Below are positions 45,510 to 57,884 of a DNA stretch of 64,000 nt, in pieces. Origin of the DNA: Anadara kagoshimensis. Its lineage: Eukaryota > Mollusca > Bivalvia > Arcoida > Arcidae. The notes beneath the pieces are model-generated. The model worked only from the letters and a program-made list of their open reading frames with translations. It searched no databases and was not told the origin of the DNA. Position numbers and translations under genes: made by a program. The DNA lies in contig CM037861.1 in assembly GCA_021292105.1 (NCBI GenBank), positions 45,446,310 to 45,510,309 on the forward strand. Reading direction: 5' to 3'. Every line of letters starts with the position of its first letter. Position 1 is the stretch's first letter.

Positions 45510-45700
45510 CTTACTTATTAAATGCTGTCCTCCTTAGAAGGCACATAAGGCCGCAACGCTATCTTTTAATTTTTGTCTGTCTTTCGTTGCAGTTGCTTTG
45601 GTTATGTTCCAGCTATTCCATCCAGCGGCGTTTCTTTCCTTTTCCGTTGTTCTCCTCCATGTGTACTTAGGTCTCCCCCTTTTCTCTCTGATGTCTTGCA
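45510..45700 (-). pseudogene. LINE ORF2 C-terminal fragment
   Basis: The minus strand reads RGRPKYTWRRTTEKERNAAG and then ITKATATKDRQKLKDSVAAL-CAF before a stop. The GRP-TWRR…DRQ-W/L…V-ALC pattern is the typical C-terminal tail of many non-LTR retrotransposon polyproteins. No upstream reverse transcriptase remains, so this is a 5'-truncated, dead insertion. Confidence 0.7.
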
Positions 45701-46023
45701 GTCATCATTTGTTTAATTTTTTCCTTAGTATATGTCCAAGCAAGTTCTATTGCCTTCTCCTAATCTCACACAGGATGCAATATTTACACTCATAATAACC
45801 TCTAAATACTATTATTTTGAGCAAGTGGCATGTGCCATTTTTGAATGTTTATACAATAATGCAAATGTGCTACTTTGGATTGCATTATTTTATAAACAAT
45901 AATAGTAGCACATGACACTAGTATTTTATAGGTCGGATATAATAATTATTATATACATTGTATAAAAATATGGTTAGAATATGCTAAGCTAATGGAATCC
46001 GCCGCTGTTCACTTGATACCCTC

Positions 46024-46432
46024 TAACGTCTGCGTGGAACTATTTTAGTGGTTGTATATGGTGTGATATTCACCGAAAAATAAATATTGACCGAGGCGAT
46101 AGCCTCTGACTTTTTAAATCTGATTCTATGAAAAATTAAATGACATTCCGAATGAGACAAACATTTACAAACTAAATTGATGATGCCATAGCGTCAACGT
46201 TCTATGGAAAAAAAAACAGACATCCCGGATGAGACCCAATCACTTGCTCACACTTAATTGATGACGTACGCGAAAACATCAACAAAAATCGACGTACGCC
46301 GAATTTGATATACACCGGATTTTTTTTCAGAAATCCGTGATATATCATGTGAGATCCAATGTTCACGTGTTACCATTTTAGCCAATCATAAAGATAAAAT
46401 TTATTTAATATATAATAATGAATCATATCAGT
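46024..46432. mobile_element. gene-less relative of the recombinase element
   Basis: The left end TTTTAGTGGTTGTATATGGT-GTGATATT…ATATTGACCGAGGC equals the palindrome half of 33506-33639, followed by a short stump of the second arm (GATAGCCTC). The right end ATACACCGGATTTTTTTTCA…TATCATGTGAGATCCAATG-TTCACGTGTTACC…TTAGCCAATCATAAAGAT equals 35640-35740. The ~200-bp interior is unrelated to the recombinase gene and contains two diverged copies of GACATYCCGAATGAGAC. It is consistent with a non-autonomous element mobilised in trans. Confidence 0.8.
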
Positions 46433-46800
46433 CCACGTTTTCTAGTAAAGACGACGTTATTCTGCGAATTTGTGACGTGTACGCTTTCAAAAAACGTTCT
46501 GCATAAACGTTAAGGAGTGTTGATCAAGTAGTACAGCGGTGAATATGTATATGCTTTTAATAAACAATGCTTCATCGTGCAAATTATTGCTTTAAGTTGA
46601 TCTTGTAAAATACATTTTGGTCCATCTATATTTCTCATTTCAACATCTTAAAATTTCGGATGTCAACAGTTTTTGATCCGAATAGTTTTATTTCTAAGGA
46701 AATTCATTCCGAAATGGACATCCGGTGTTACAAGCTAAAGATTTAGTCACATTGAACCAGTAAGGTCAACGGCAAGGAATTTCAATTTTCCACATGTGGT

Positions 46801-46884
46801 CTTAGCGAGATTCGACTGACTCACAGCGGTGAGAGACCCTAGATTTGTAAACTGACGTCTTATCCATTATACCACCGGGGCCTC
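46801..46884 (-). repeat. tRNA-Arg-like SINE head
   Basis: The minus strand gives GGCCCCGGTGGTATAATGGA-TAAGACG (box A region), a TCTAGGGTCTCTCACCG stretch, and GTCAGTCGAATCTCGC (box B-like). It resembles an arginine tRNA at its 5' half but the acceptor and T arms are decayed. Confidence 0.6.
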
Positions 46885-47161
46885 CCCTTGTTAATAAATG
46901 GTATTTTACATGTTTTGAGAAATCTACTGTCGGGACAATCGTGTTTGTTACAGTGAGTATTAGAACATCTAATGAGTGAGTAATGTTTAATTACTTTCAA
47001 GATCCGAATAGAATTTGCTGTTTCAAATACGAGGAAACAGATAACAACAATGTTTTCACAGGTAAGAAACTAGCGCTATTGACAAAGAAATGTCACATGT
47101 TACTCTAGACCACATAGTTAAACAACTAAGTAGCATGCACTTGACAAGAACCTTGCATGTC

Positions 47162-47372
47162 ACGGTTTACCAATCATTCCTTAACTAAGATTTTACTCAA
47201 CTTAAAATTTAGCAAAATTAAAACCTGAATAACTTCATAATTTTTCAAGGTATTCATGTCAAACTTTCGACAACTGTACTCTATTTATCGAAAAATTGTT
47301 TTTCATGTTCCATAAAATTACTTAAATTCAAGTAAAGGAAAACCTTAGTCAAGAAATGATTGTGAAACCGGG
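47162..47372. repeat. MITE with terminal inverted repeats, copy 2
   Basis: GGTTTACCAATCATTCCTTA-ACTAAGATTTTAC at the left and AAACCTTAGTCAAGAAATGA-TTGTGAAACCG at the right match the ends of 212-464. The internal sequence is diverged. Confidence 0.75.
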
Positions 47373-47458
47373 ACCTGACCTGCTCTAAGATTTTTCTCGA
47401 CTTAAATCTGTAAAATTTTGACATTGTTTAATGGAGCTCAAAATTGGAAGTTTTCGTC

Positions 47459-48535
47459 AAACCACGCTATGAAAAAGCTCTTCATTTTACAACCTGTTGT
47501 GGTCCGTAACCCGAAATGCTATGAAGAAGCCAGGATTTTACAACCAGTGGTCCGTAACTAGACACTCTATGACAAGGCCTTCATTTAATAACATGTGGTC
47601 CGTAACCAGACACTCTATGAAGAACCTAGGATTTTACAGCCTGTGGTCCGTAACCAGACACGTTATAAAAAAACCTTCATTTTACAACCTTTAGTCCGTA
47701 ACCAGACCCTCTATGAAAAAAAAACTTCATTTTAAAACCTTTGGTCCGTAACCAGACACTCTATGAAAAAAAAACTTCATTTTAAAACCTGTGGTCCGTA
47801 ACCAGACACGTTATAAAAAAACCTTAATTTTACAACCTTTGGTCCATAACCAGACACTCTATGAAAAAAAAACTTCATTTTAAAACCTTTGGTCCGTAAC
47901 CAGACACTCTATGAAAAAAAACCTTTGGTCCGTAACCAGACACGCTATGAAAAAGCCTTGATTTGACCACCTTCTCTCCGTAACCAGACACGCTATGAAA
48001 AAGCTTTCATTTTACAACCTTTGGTCCGTAACCAGACACACTTTGAAATAGCCTACATTTTACAACCTGTGGTCCGTAACCAGACACACTTTGAATAAGC
48101 CTACATTTTACAACCTGAGGTCCGTAACCAGACACGTTATGGAAAAGCCTACATTTTACAACCTGTGGTCCGTAACCAGACACACTTTGAATAAGCCTAC
48201 ATTTTACAGCCTGTAGTCCATAACCAGACACTCTATGAAAAAAAACCTTCATTTTAAAACCTTTGGTCCGTAACCAGACACTCTATGAAAAAAACCTTTA
48301 GTCCGTAACCAGACAAGCTATGAAAAAGCCTTGATTTGACAACCTTCGCTCCGTAACCAGACACACTTTGAATAAGCCTACATTTTACAACCTGTGGTCC
48401 GTAACCAGACACGTTATGGAAAAGCCTTCATTATACAACCTGTGGTCCGTAACCAAATACGCTATGAAAAAGCTTTCATTTTACAACCCCTGGTCCGTAA
48501 CCATATACGCTATGAAAAAGCCTCAATTTTCAGAT
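47459..48535. repeat. ~48-bp minisatellite, about 22 units
   Basis: Units of TGGTCCGTAACCAGACACTC-TATGAAAAAGCCTTCATTTT-ACAACC, with length variants. Because many units are multiples of three, frames stay open on both strands: WSVTRHSMKKPSFYNL repeats on plus (47497-47694, 48368-48530) and VSGYGPQVVKCRLFQ repeats on minus (48007-48252). No start context, splice signal or family supports coding. Confidence 0.95.
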
Positions 48536-48539
48536 AACC

Positions 48540-49600
48540 ATGTCTATATTACATTTGAATATGCATTTTCTCTTAGCATACCTTGCTGTGTATCAATGCA
48601 ACTACACAATCAGGAGACAGTTGTTCAAACCTTTATTAGTTTAATCAGCCGATTAGTCAAAATTTGAGTTTTAAATAATGTCAAATATGTTGTGAAATTA
48701 CGATTGAAACTTTTAATAAAGAATTTCACAAATTTGAAGCAAATTGTTATGAAAATACCAATTTAATACCGATATGCTTATTTTAATCGTTACATATATT
48801 TCAAATTTGTGTAAATCATTAGCTTCGAACAACTGGCCAGAATGAACACTCAAACATCATTACAGTTTTTAGAGCAATTATTAGCAGTAGGTCGTATACT
48901 TTGTCTTACTTGATGAACATGTTAAATAAAATCAGGTTTGGTAAGATTTTGGTACTTATATAAGAAAACTGTATTGTTTTTGTTCCATCAAATTGTTCTG
49001 GTAAATTCATTTTCGTGTTTTAAAATTTGAGAAATTTCTAAAGATTTCGTCGGTTGGTTATCAACAAAATGGAAATAGAAAAGTTTAAATATGATCATGT
49101 TTTTCCCCCAATAACACCACGCGTATTAGGCACACACGCCCACTCATGTGCCATTATATAACATTTCTTGATTGTGACGCTACCTAGAATATAATATTCC
49201 CAATGTAAAGATGATTGCTTTGATGAGTGATGCTGTAAATAAAATGTATTATGTTTTCTTCTTCTTTTTTTTTTTTTTTGAAAAATAATTGCATATTTAA
49301 GTTACAACATGATATAAAACATTCCGGCATTTATTATCAAAATTTATTTATTATTATTGAATAATTTTATATCGTATAATTAACTGACATAGTCTCAAAT
49401 TAATTGTTAGTTCTGTTCCATTCATCCTTGATATAAAAAGGCGGATGTTATTACCACGTATTTTTATACCCATGTAACTTTATACATCGTTTGAATAGGA
49501 GGAAATAGTCCAATTATGAATTGAAACAGAATTTTAATGATATTTTTCAAAAAAGCTGCTGTCTAAATGATTGATGATTGATCTTTGATCGTGATGAACT

Positions 49601-49635
<35 letters not shown>

Positions 49636-50578
49636 GACAAAAATAAAATGGCGGATCTAAAACCGTTTTTACGTTTTTTATGAAAATAATCTATTATTTG
49701 TCACATATATGACAAATATCTATTAAATATACTTTAATTATCACTAAATTGATGTATTTATAGCCAATCATAAAGTTATAAAGCACATGTACATGTATAC
49801 TATAAAATACGTGTATAAAAAATATGTTGTAATAACACATTTGTTACTGACACGTACGGGGCAATAAGCACTTCGATAAAAAAGTCTAACATGGATATAA
49901 TAGAAAGAATAATTGGATAATGGAGAACTGGAATATAGAACTGTCGATTTCTTATTATCTATTTATGAACTTATGATTTCTAATATATTTTAACATCAGC
50001 AATCAATGGGTAAACACGGTAGATAAACATGAACTTGAATTGTTTTTACCATGAGTGACTTTTATATTAATATGTTAGTAACCAAACGCAGTTTTGCAAT
50101 TCAGTAAAATAAAATGAATTTTAATACTTTATCTATATTTTCGGCAAGAATAAAACCGATTTCATTAAACTGGTCAACCGAGGAAAATAAATTAGAAAAA
50201 AATAATCTAAAGTCCTTAAGTACTTCGAAATGATAATAAAAACTAACTACGATATCGGAAAGGACTAGTGTACTGATGTTGCGCCAGTGAAATTGTTCCA
50301 AAGGAGAATATTCACTTAAAATTTTGATCAAAAGTATATTTTCACTAGTTATTTTGTGACAGAGGATAGTATACACTAGTGATTGTATTTCAACGGATAG
50401 TTCTCAATAGTGATTTAGTGACAAATTGAATTAAAACCTCTTGATTAAACTTTTCATGTCGAAAACAAAATTAACTCACAATAGAATTAAATAATTCTTT
50501 ATTGGAAAAAATCCGGGAATTGAATTTTCTACAACCAATTTTTATCAAACTCTCGCACAAAAAACGTCAATTCAAAAA
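48540..50578. other. 5' flank of the PAN/kringle gene
   Basis: Very AT-rich, with T and A homopolymers at about 49267 and 49602-49631. No gene recognised. The last 100 bp before 50579 is the likely 5' UTR. Confidence 0.35.
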
Positions 50579-50914
50579 ATGCGTGATCTATTGAATAAGC
50601 GATCTATGTTCATTGTGTTTGCGATTACAATGGCGTTTTACTGGAATTCAAAGGTTTCAGCGGCGAATATGACATGCTTGGGGAATGAAATAGCAAAACA
50701 TGGAAAAACATTGCAATCCACAGCAATATATACTAAACAAATACTAGGATATCAACAATGTGCAAGAGAGTGTTATTTGTTGTCTGGTTGCTTATCATTT
50801 AATTATGATAGAATTACCTTGACATGTGAAATGCATAAAGATAACGAAAATAGCGTAGCGCTTAGTAATAGCAATGCGTATAATAGTTACACCGGGCGTA
50901 ATAACATACCACAG
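50579..50914 (+). CDS. PAN/apple-FOLN-kringle secreted protein, exon 1
   Basis: Residues 1-112. The start ATG is in the context AAAAAATGCG. Residues 8-28 (SMFIVFAITMAFYWNSKVSA) form a signal peptide, with cleavage probably after Ala28 or Ala29. Residues 33-108 fit a PAN/apple domain: Cys33, Cys61, Cys65, Cys71 and Cys83, with the family core QQCARECYLLSGCLSFNYD around residues 59-77. Such domains bind carbohydrate or protein partners outside the cell. Donor GTAAGC starts at 50915, phase 0, in agreement with the acceptor at 59880. In molluscs PAN-bearing secreted proteins are numerous and often lectin-like or mucus-related; the precise role here is unknown. Confidence 0.8.
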
Positions 50915-51119
50915 GTAAGCAAAAAAAATTATCAACAACGCCTGTACAGCATTTACTTTTAATTAATATTCTTGATTTTATTCATAATACTATTGTAAGT
51001 TTGATGTCTCTGCATCCGAAATTATCCTGGATCTATTTTGCGTTAAAAAATTCAATGTTTCTTTAAAAATTAGATTTTACACTCGACAGATGTAGCTACT
51101 GTATTTCCATAAATTGAGT

Positions 51120-51745
51120 GCACGTGGTTTTTATTATTTATTTCGTTTAATTGAAAATGTTTCCATTTAACAATCAATAAAATGAATTTAAGATGCACTG
51201 ACCTAATCAAATTAAACATCATTGTTCAGTTCTCTTGTACATAGAGAATTTTTACGAAAATTTTGGAAATTTGATCAATTTTATACACCAATTGGGCCTC
51301 ATTCAAAGCACCCGGCCTCACTTCCCTGGTGAAAGTTCACGTGTCTAACCTAATTTGTCAGTTCCAAAGTTTTTACTTTGCTTCTGGATTGTGATTCGGA
51401 AATGGATAAGTATGTTTGTTTTTGATTACATCAGCGTATTTAGGGTCAGGAAGGTTTGTTTTTTTTAAATGTTATAATCATGAATATTTTAATTATGACA
51501 TAACAATTATAGTTGTTCAGAGTAAAGAAGGGGTAATGTTGACATAGTTAAATGTGTCGTTTTGTAAAAAAGTTCAAAAATTGCTCTATTTACAGAATTA
51601 AATTCCTTTTTGGATAAATGAAAAAAAAATCCTATCAGGACAGTAGATTTTGTATCAGGTTGTGACAAATTCGTGTGAGTTTGTCGGAAAATACGACTTT
51701 ATTCTTGCATTTTCCATGTGCAATGAATTTGTGGAAATACAGTAG
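51120..51745. repeat. ~500-bp dispersed repeat, copy 2
   Basis: Same ordered blocks as 44180-44716, with about 110 bp extra at 51310-51420 (CCTGGTGAAAGTTCACGTG). Confidence 0.75.
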
Positions 51746-52592
51746 CTGTGCAGGAGGTGCGTACCCTTCTGTAACACACTGTGTTACTTTACTGGTAAAA
51801 GTTCACGTGTTTAACAAAATTTGCAACTTCTTAAAGTTTTAACTTAACTTTGATTATTGGATTTTGATATGAACATAGATTGGTATATTTGTTTTGATCT
51901 TTAACCGTTAGAATCCACAATCCCGTCTAAAATGTACCAGAGAACTGGACTTCATAAAAAAGTAACAATTATTATAATATATACATTCCCTGTGATAGTA
52001 CTATAACCACGACGACTACAAACGACTCTTTCTTTTCCTATCTGTTCAATGAATGAATGAATAATCTATTTTATGAGTATGAAGAAAGCTACAGCATGAT
52101 TTTATTAAGGTTTCCAAAAATGCTTCTAGGGTTGCTTTAATGATTTTTGACGTAGTGCATAATTTATAAGTTTCATCATTTGTCATTAGTCTGTCAATAA
52201 TGGGTTTTAACATGATTGTAATGTTTCTAATCTTATATGGATTTTAAATGTTTTAAAAATTGAGAGATGTAAATTTTTTGTTAAAAGCCAAGAACTGGTT
52301 GCGATTATCGTATTATAAATGTGTTCTATATATATAATTACTTTTTATCTTAAGGAATTTGTATCAATGTGTGCTTACGTAATTTTTCCATCTTATGATT
52401 CATGTATAGTAAGGCCAGTGGCGTAGCGTGCATATAAGCTAGTAATTTTGTGCTTCGACATAATTTGTTTTATATTTATCAAAATGAAGTGAAAAAGGCG
52501 GCTCTTAAATGAGCTTAGTAGAAGATTTAAGTGGCTATGGCTATTTAAAGTACATTTTCTACAATTTTTGTCTGAATAAAAACGGAGAAAAT

Positions 52593-52828
52593 CCTAATTT
52601 TAATTCTCTTTTAAGTCGTGTAAATATTATTTAAGAATGAAGGAAAATGCACCACATTGTTTCATTTTTTAAAACGTTTCCGGGGGAGCATGTACCTTGG
52701 ACCCCGTAAATTCGAATTTTAATTCTCTTTTTAGTCGTGTAAATATTATTTTAGAATGAAGAAAAATGCACCACATTGTTTCATTTTTTAAAACGTTTCC
52801 GGGGGAGCATGTACCCTGGACCCCGTAA
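52593..52828. repeat. ~117-bp tandem duplication
   Basis: AATTTTAATTCTCTTTTAAG…CCACATTGTTTCATTTTTTA…GGAGCATGTACCTTGGACCC is repeated once immediately after itself with about five differences, so it is fairly recent. Confidence 0.9.
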
Positions 52829-53983
52829 CGTGGACGGTCCTACGGCACATGTGATGCCTTTCACCATGTATACACATTCATTCTGGCTACACCACTACAT
52901 GGTTTCACAACATTGACCTGCCCCCTTGACCTTTCATTTAGAATATCCATATACGATGATCCACACAATACATGGATAGAGTTGAGATTGTCAGTTTATA
53001 CATAAAAACCAATGTTTCTCGTGATGTAGACAAAATAAACCCTTGTGTTCCTTATAAATGAATGTACTGGTTCAGAATAATTATTGAAATGAAAGGCCAA
53101 GCGAACATAATTTATATAATTGGCTATAATTTCACTATTTATATACATTTATGTAATTGGCTAAAAGCCGCTTCAAGAAGTGCTGATTAATATGAAAAAC
53201 GCAACATTGGCATGTACAGTTCTATTATGTTTCATCAATTTAATCCAGGAAACTAGCATCATCATATGTATTTTAGAAAAAGGTATCCGAAGGAATACTG
53301 CTGACTTAATTCGTCCATCTCACCATAGATGTGTATTTCATATCATTCTTATTTCAGAAATAGATAAATAAAATAATCCATCTAATTTTGTCAATATCAC
53401 CTCAAGAAGAAATTGGAGTTAAGATAATTTAATTTGTCCATTGCATCATAAATTTGTAGGTACAGGTCAAACCCAAACGTTTGGAGAACCAAACCCATGA
53501 CTGGACAACAGTTTTTAATCTATAACATATTTTGTCAGTTGACATATTTCATTTTGGGCATAAATTGGTATGTTTGTTTTTGACTCACATGCTACAAAAA
53601 CTTCTCTCATTTAACATGTCTTTTTCTGAAACTGGGTTATTGATTGTAAATACATCAATTTTATATATGTGAAATACTACTGTGCGACAACTCTTTGAGA
53701 AGGATACATATGTTACTGAGGAAATGTATCTTCGTTAAATAGGGGCTACCTTATTCAGCACCCGATCTTATTTCCCTAGTGAAAATGCAAATGTTTAACA
53801 GTCATGAACACTAACGGCAATTTTTACCTCGTTTTGACTACCCCATTGAGGTAAACTTAGTCCTAATTAGAAAACGTTTCGGTGATTAAATGCTCCTTTG
53901 ACCTAGAATAAAGTATTTTAAATATGAAATTTTCTAAATCCAAAAAATAATATTTGAAACTAATCTTCCAGGACTCTTGCCAA

Positions 53984-55400
53984 ATCTTATAGTCCGTGGG
54001 CTAGCTATAGGTGGACCCATCGTGCACCACCCTCAACCCCCCCTTCGGATCCTCCGACAACACTTTTTTATGTACCTTAGGGTGTCTAGTAATGGAATCA
54101 GAAAGTTCCCCAGGAAAAAAATTAGGTTACTCTTCATGCAAAACATCAATATTTAAGAGTACCTGAAGGGTTTCAGTACATTTCTCTATTAGGGGTAGGA
54201 AAACGTTTTTATGTTTGTTTTCAATAATATTATGCAGATATAGATCATATTTGGTATCATTGTAAAGGGAACATGTTAAGATTTAATAAAATACAAAGTT
54301 GAATGATGTAGCTGCTACTATGTCGTCACCATGATGTCATAAACACAAGCTTTAAGGAAAAATGCTATAAAATCGTGTCAATTTATCCTTTATAAAATTA
54401 TTTCTGTACAGTAGAATAAAATACATTAAGACAAAGTATGTTTTTCATTTACTGAATGAATTGTAGTTATAAATGATCATATATTCTCATCTTCAAGGAA
54501 AGACACCACTCTTTTAGCAAAAATATATCAAAGATACACATTTTTCAAAAAATGATGGAAACGGGGTAGGGGAACGTTTTTATCTTTGTTGTCGATGATA
54601 TTATGTAGATATAGATTATATTTGGTATCATTATAAAGGGAACAGCTTCAGCTTTTATATAGTACAAACTTGATTGGTATAGCTATTATTGTGACGAGTC
54701 CATGACGTCATAAACTCAATTTTTGAAGAAAAACGCTATAGAATCATTTAAAATTTTACTATAAGAAATTAATTCTGTACAACCCAATAAAACACATTGA
54801 GACACTGCATGCTTTCCATTTACTTCATAAAGTGTTGTTTTAAATGATCATAATTCTCATTTAAAAGAAAAGACGCCATTCTTTTAGGAAAAATATATTA
54901 ATTTAAAGATGCCCTTTTATTTAAAGTTGATCGAATTTTAAGATTTATTGTTTTCACGATTAAAGTGACCCAATATGTTTTTAGTATCATCATCATCATC
55001 ATCATCAATTTTTCATACATTCATGACAATACAAATTCACAAAATGCTCAACATCATCACCCATTATCCCATAGCTAACAAAAAGCTTAATTAATAATCT
55101 TAGTTTGAGAATGACTTTTAGTTAAAAGTATTACCAATGGTGATTTAGCAAGTGTTTTAACGGTAGTCATATGCCACAGTTGTTATATGCATCTAGAGCA
55201 GTGGAAACCTAACATGCGATTTCTGTCGTTGACTAGTTGTAGCGAATAGGAAACATTAAGAATAAATCTCTTTTACTTCATCCTACTAACCCAGGGTGAA
55301 TTTGTGCTAGATTTCGGAGCAGCTACAGTCCCAGAGATGCAGTTCCATCATTTTTGAAACAGTTATGAGCAAAATCATAGAAATTTTTTAAAGATATTTT
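53984..55400 (+). repeat. left arm of 5.3-kb inverted-repeat structure
   Basis: From CTTATAGTCCGTGGGCTAGC to ATCATAGAAATTTTTTAAAG; reverse-complementary to about 57885-59320. It contains an internal tandem duplication with a period of about 370 bp (AACGTTTTTAT…TTTGGTATCAT…TGACGTCATAAA at 54200 and 54570). Confidence 0.8.
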
Positions 55401-55544
55401 TTATCATCTTTATGCTTTACCACTACAATGAGGTACAGTATTTCCACACAAAATTGCCATAAAGTAACATCGGTATCACCAGAAAAAACATTGACCGTAT
55501 AACCAAAGAAAAAATGTAAGAGGGGTCTATACATTGTCAGGGCA

Positions 55545-57790
55545 ATGCATGGAGCAGATGTCAACTCGAACCACAAATTTATCATGACAAAGATAAAAAT
55601 AAAAGCAGCCAAACAAATCCTGGAAAAACAGAACATGAGTTTAATGTTAGAAAATTGAAACAACTGGAAAAGAAAGAAGAATTAGAAGAACACGAAATAG
55701 TAGCTAATGGGAGAAACACACAGGTAAACCAGCAAAAACAGAGAGATCCGTGTAAGGAAAGGTTGGAAAAAAGATCACAACAGAGGAAAGATGGGCTGAA
55801 CACTTTAACGATATACCAAAAAGACCACCTCCATAAGAAATATTAGACATAACACCAAAATCCTTTGATAATAAAAAAAGAAAATAGAAAAAAAAAGAAG
55901 AAATAAAAGAGGCCATGGGCCTGATACGTTCAGCTGATAACTAATGGCTAGCTGATAGATTTAAAGAAAACATAAATACTAAACCCCGATGACTTTTTTC
56001 TTTACATCAAAATAACCGATGTATCAGTACCTACAACATTCTAATATACATGCCTATACAAAAAGTTTATAGTTTTCAAGATAATTGACCATTTAATATT
56101 GTTTCACATCTGTGACTTTGACCTTTGAACCCATGACCTTTTTTATACACCAAAATGATCGTTGTGTCGATACCTACAACATTCTTATATACATGCCTAT
56201 ACAAAAAGTTTATAGTTTTCGAGATAATTAGCCATTTCAGTAATGTTTCGCATGTGTGACCTTGACCTTTGAACCCATAACCCTTTTTCTGTACATCAAA
56301 ATGATTGTTGTATCAATGCCTACAACATTCTAATATACATGCCTATACAAAAAGTTTATAGTTTTTTTTAGATAATTAACTATTTTGGTATTTTTTCGCA
56401 TCTGTGACCTTGACCTTTGAACCCATGACCTTTTTCTATACATCTAAATGATCGCTGTATCAATACCTACAACATTCTTATACACATGCCTATACAAAAA
56501 GTTTATAGTTTTCGAGATAATTGACCATTTAATATTGTTTCACATCTGTGACCTTGACCTTTGAACCCATGACCTTTTTCTATACATCAATAGGATCGAT
56601 GTATCAATACCTACAACATTCTAATATACATGCTTATACAAAAGATTTATAGTTTTAGAGATAATAATTATAATCAGAGGTAAAAACAAGAAGATGCCAA
56701 AACTGAAAACCCATGTCATTATCTGATCAGTTATAACAATTTGAAGCTATTTACGATTTTTTTCAAATTAAACGCAAAAACGCGTAACCCATTTTTCGAC
56801 CGAATTTCACGAAATGAACAAACTACAGGCTTAAGACCCTAGAGAAGCCAAATATCACATCAGATTTTTTTCTCTCATCGTCGGTTTCAGAGAAGAAGAT
56901 TTTTCAAGATTTTTGCACCCTTAGGTCACTGTGGCCTAGTTTTGGTAGCCATAGCAACGCCATGTACAAATCTAAATTGCACCGACCCAGACATGCTTCT
57001 GACCAAGTCTCGTTGAAATCTGCCAAGTACTTTCAGAGGAGAAGTCGAAAATGTGTGTTAACGACGCACGCACACACGCACTCACGCACGCACACATTCA
57101 CATACACACGCTGCACAATACCATAAGCTCACATGACCTTTGGTGAGGTGAGCTAAAAGTATAAATTAACTGGAAAAAAGAAAAGCTATAGGACCTACAT
57201 AAATATCTAAATTACTGTGCAACATCTGGATAAATTATTCCAACACAATGGGATATGGATTATCTCATTAAACTATTAAAAAGGGTAGATCATGGAGATG
57301 TAAGAACTTGAGAAGCACCATACTACCCAATGTACTGAGAAAGTACTGTCAAAGATCATCCTACATAGACTGAAAGATGAAATAAAAAAGGTACTAGGTG
57401 CTTTGAACAAAAGAAGCTGGTTTTAGGTTTTAGTTATAAATTAAGAGGTAATTGAGCTCTGTTACTTGGGGAGCATGATTGGTGCTGAAGAAGAAACAGA
57501 ACGGGGCACCAAAGCAAAATTAATAATATCCAAAAAAGGCATTTAAAATGATAAAGAAACATATGGAAAGCAAGTCTGCCACTAAGAACAAAAACCCAAT
57601 ATTCAATGCAAATGTAAAATCGTCCCTCTTATATGGTGTAGAAACAGTGAAACTGGATTAGACATACGCTCAGGAAACAACCACAGGGCAAGTGTTGGAG
57701 TGTAAGACAAAAGATCTTGGTGAAAAATAAAAGAGATGGAACAAAATCGCTTAAAATGAAAAATACTGTGGTAGCTATATATTGTTCAAG
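55545..57790 (+). pseudogene. degenerate LINE (endonuclease/RT) split by a HINE-like element
   Basis: At 55545-55650 the frame reads GADVNSNHKFIMTKIKIKAA, like the end of a LINE endonuclease (GAD-SDH-L…K-K-K, with the Asp of SDH altered). EERWAEHFNDIPKRPP follows with frame changes near 55790-55830. After the insertion at 55903-57154, traces of reverse transcriptase (DHGDVRT, ESTVKDHPT, KDEIKKVLGA) and thumb/C-terminal region (AFKMIKKHMESKSA, NVKSSLLYGVET) run to about 57660 with many stops. It is a dead RTE/CR1-like element. Confidence 0.65.
55903..57154 (-). mobile_element. HINE-like element, minus orientation
   Basis: On plus it begins AAAAGAGGCCATGGGCCTGA-TACG and ends ACATGACCTTTGGTGAGGTG-AGCT. 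Five array units (about 56000-56660) read CATCTGTGACCTTGACCTTT-GAACCCATGACC, followed by a body and a CGCACGCACACACGCACTCA stretch. It interrupts a degenerate LINE. Confidence 0.8.
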
Positions 57791-57884
57791 GAACTATCTG
57801 AACTATGTCAAAGTAAAGTAATTAATTACGCAGCCTGTTGTTTTATAATGCATTGTACTGATAAAGCATATTTAATAAGCATAA

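Larger units (their letters stand above)
50915..53983. other. PAN/kringle gene intron 1, 5' part
   Basis: Holds the ~500-bp repeat copy at 51120-51745, a tandem duplication at 52593-52828, and fragments (near 53760) of the CCCTAGTGGAAGTTCA repeat also seen at 51325, 51775 and 60250. A 63-codon ORF at 53180-53371 has a signal-peptide-like start (MKNATLACTVLLCFINLIQE) and could be an alternative first exon, but nothing else supports it. Confidence 0.4.

Noticed and set aside
55655-55916. Lys/Glu-rich 63-codon ORF as a coiled-coil gene
   Set aside because: Its sequence and neighbours match the linker between endonuclease and reverse transcriptase of a decayed LINE.
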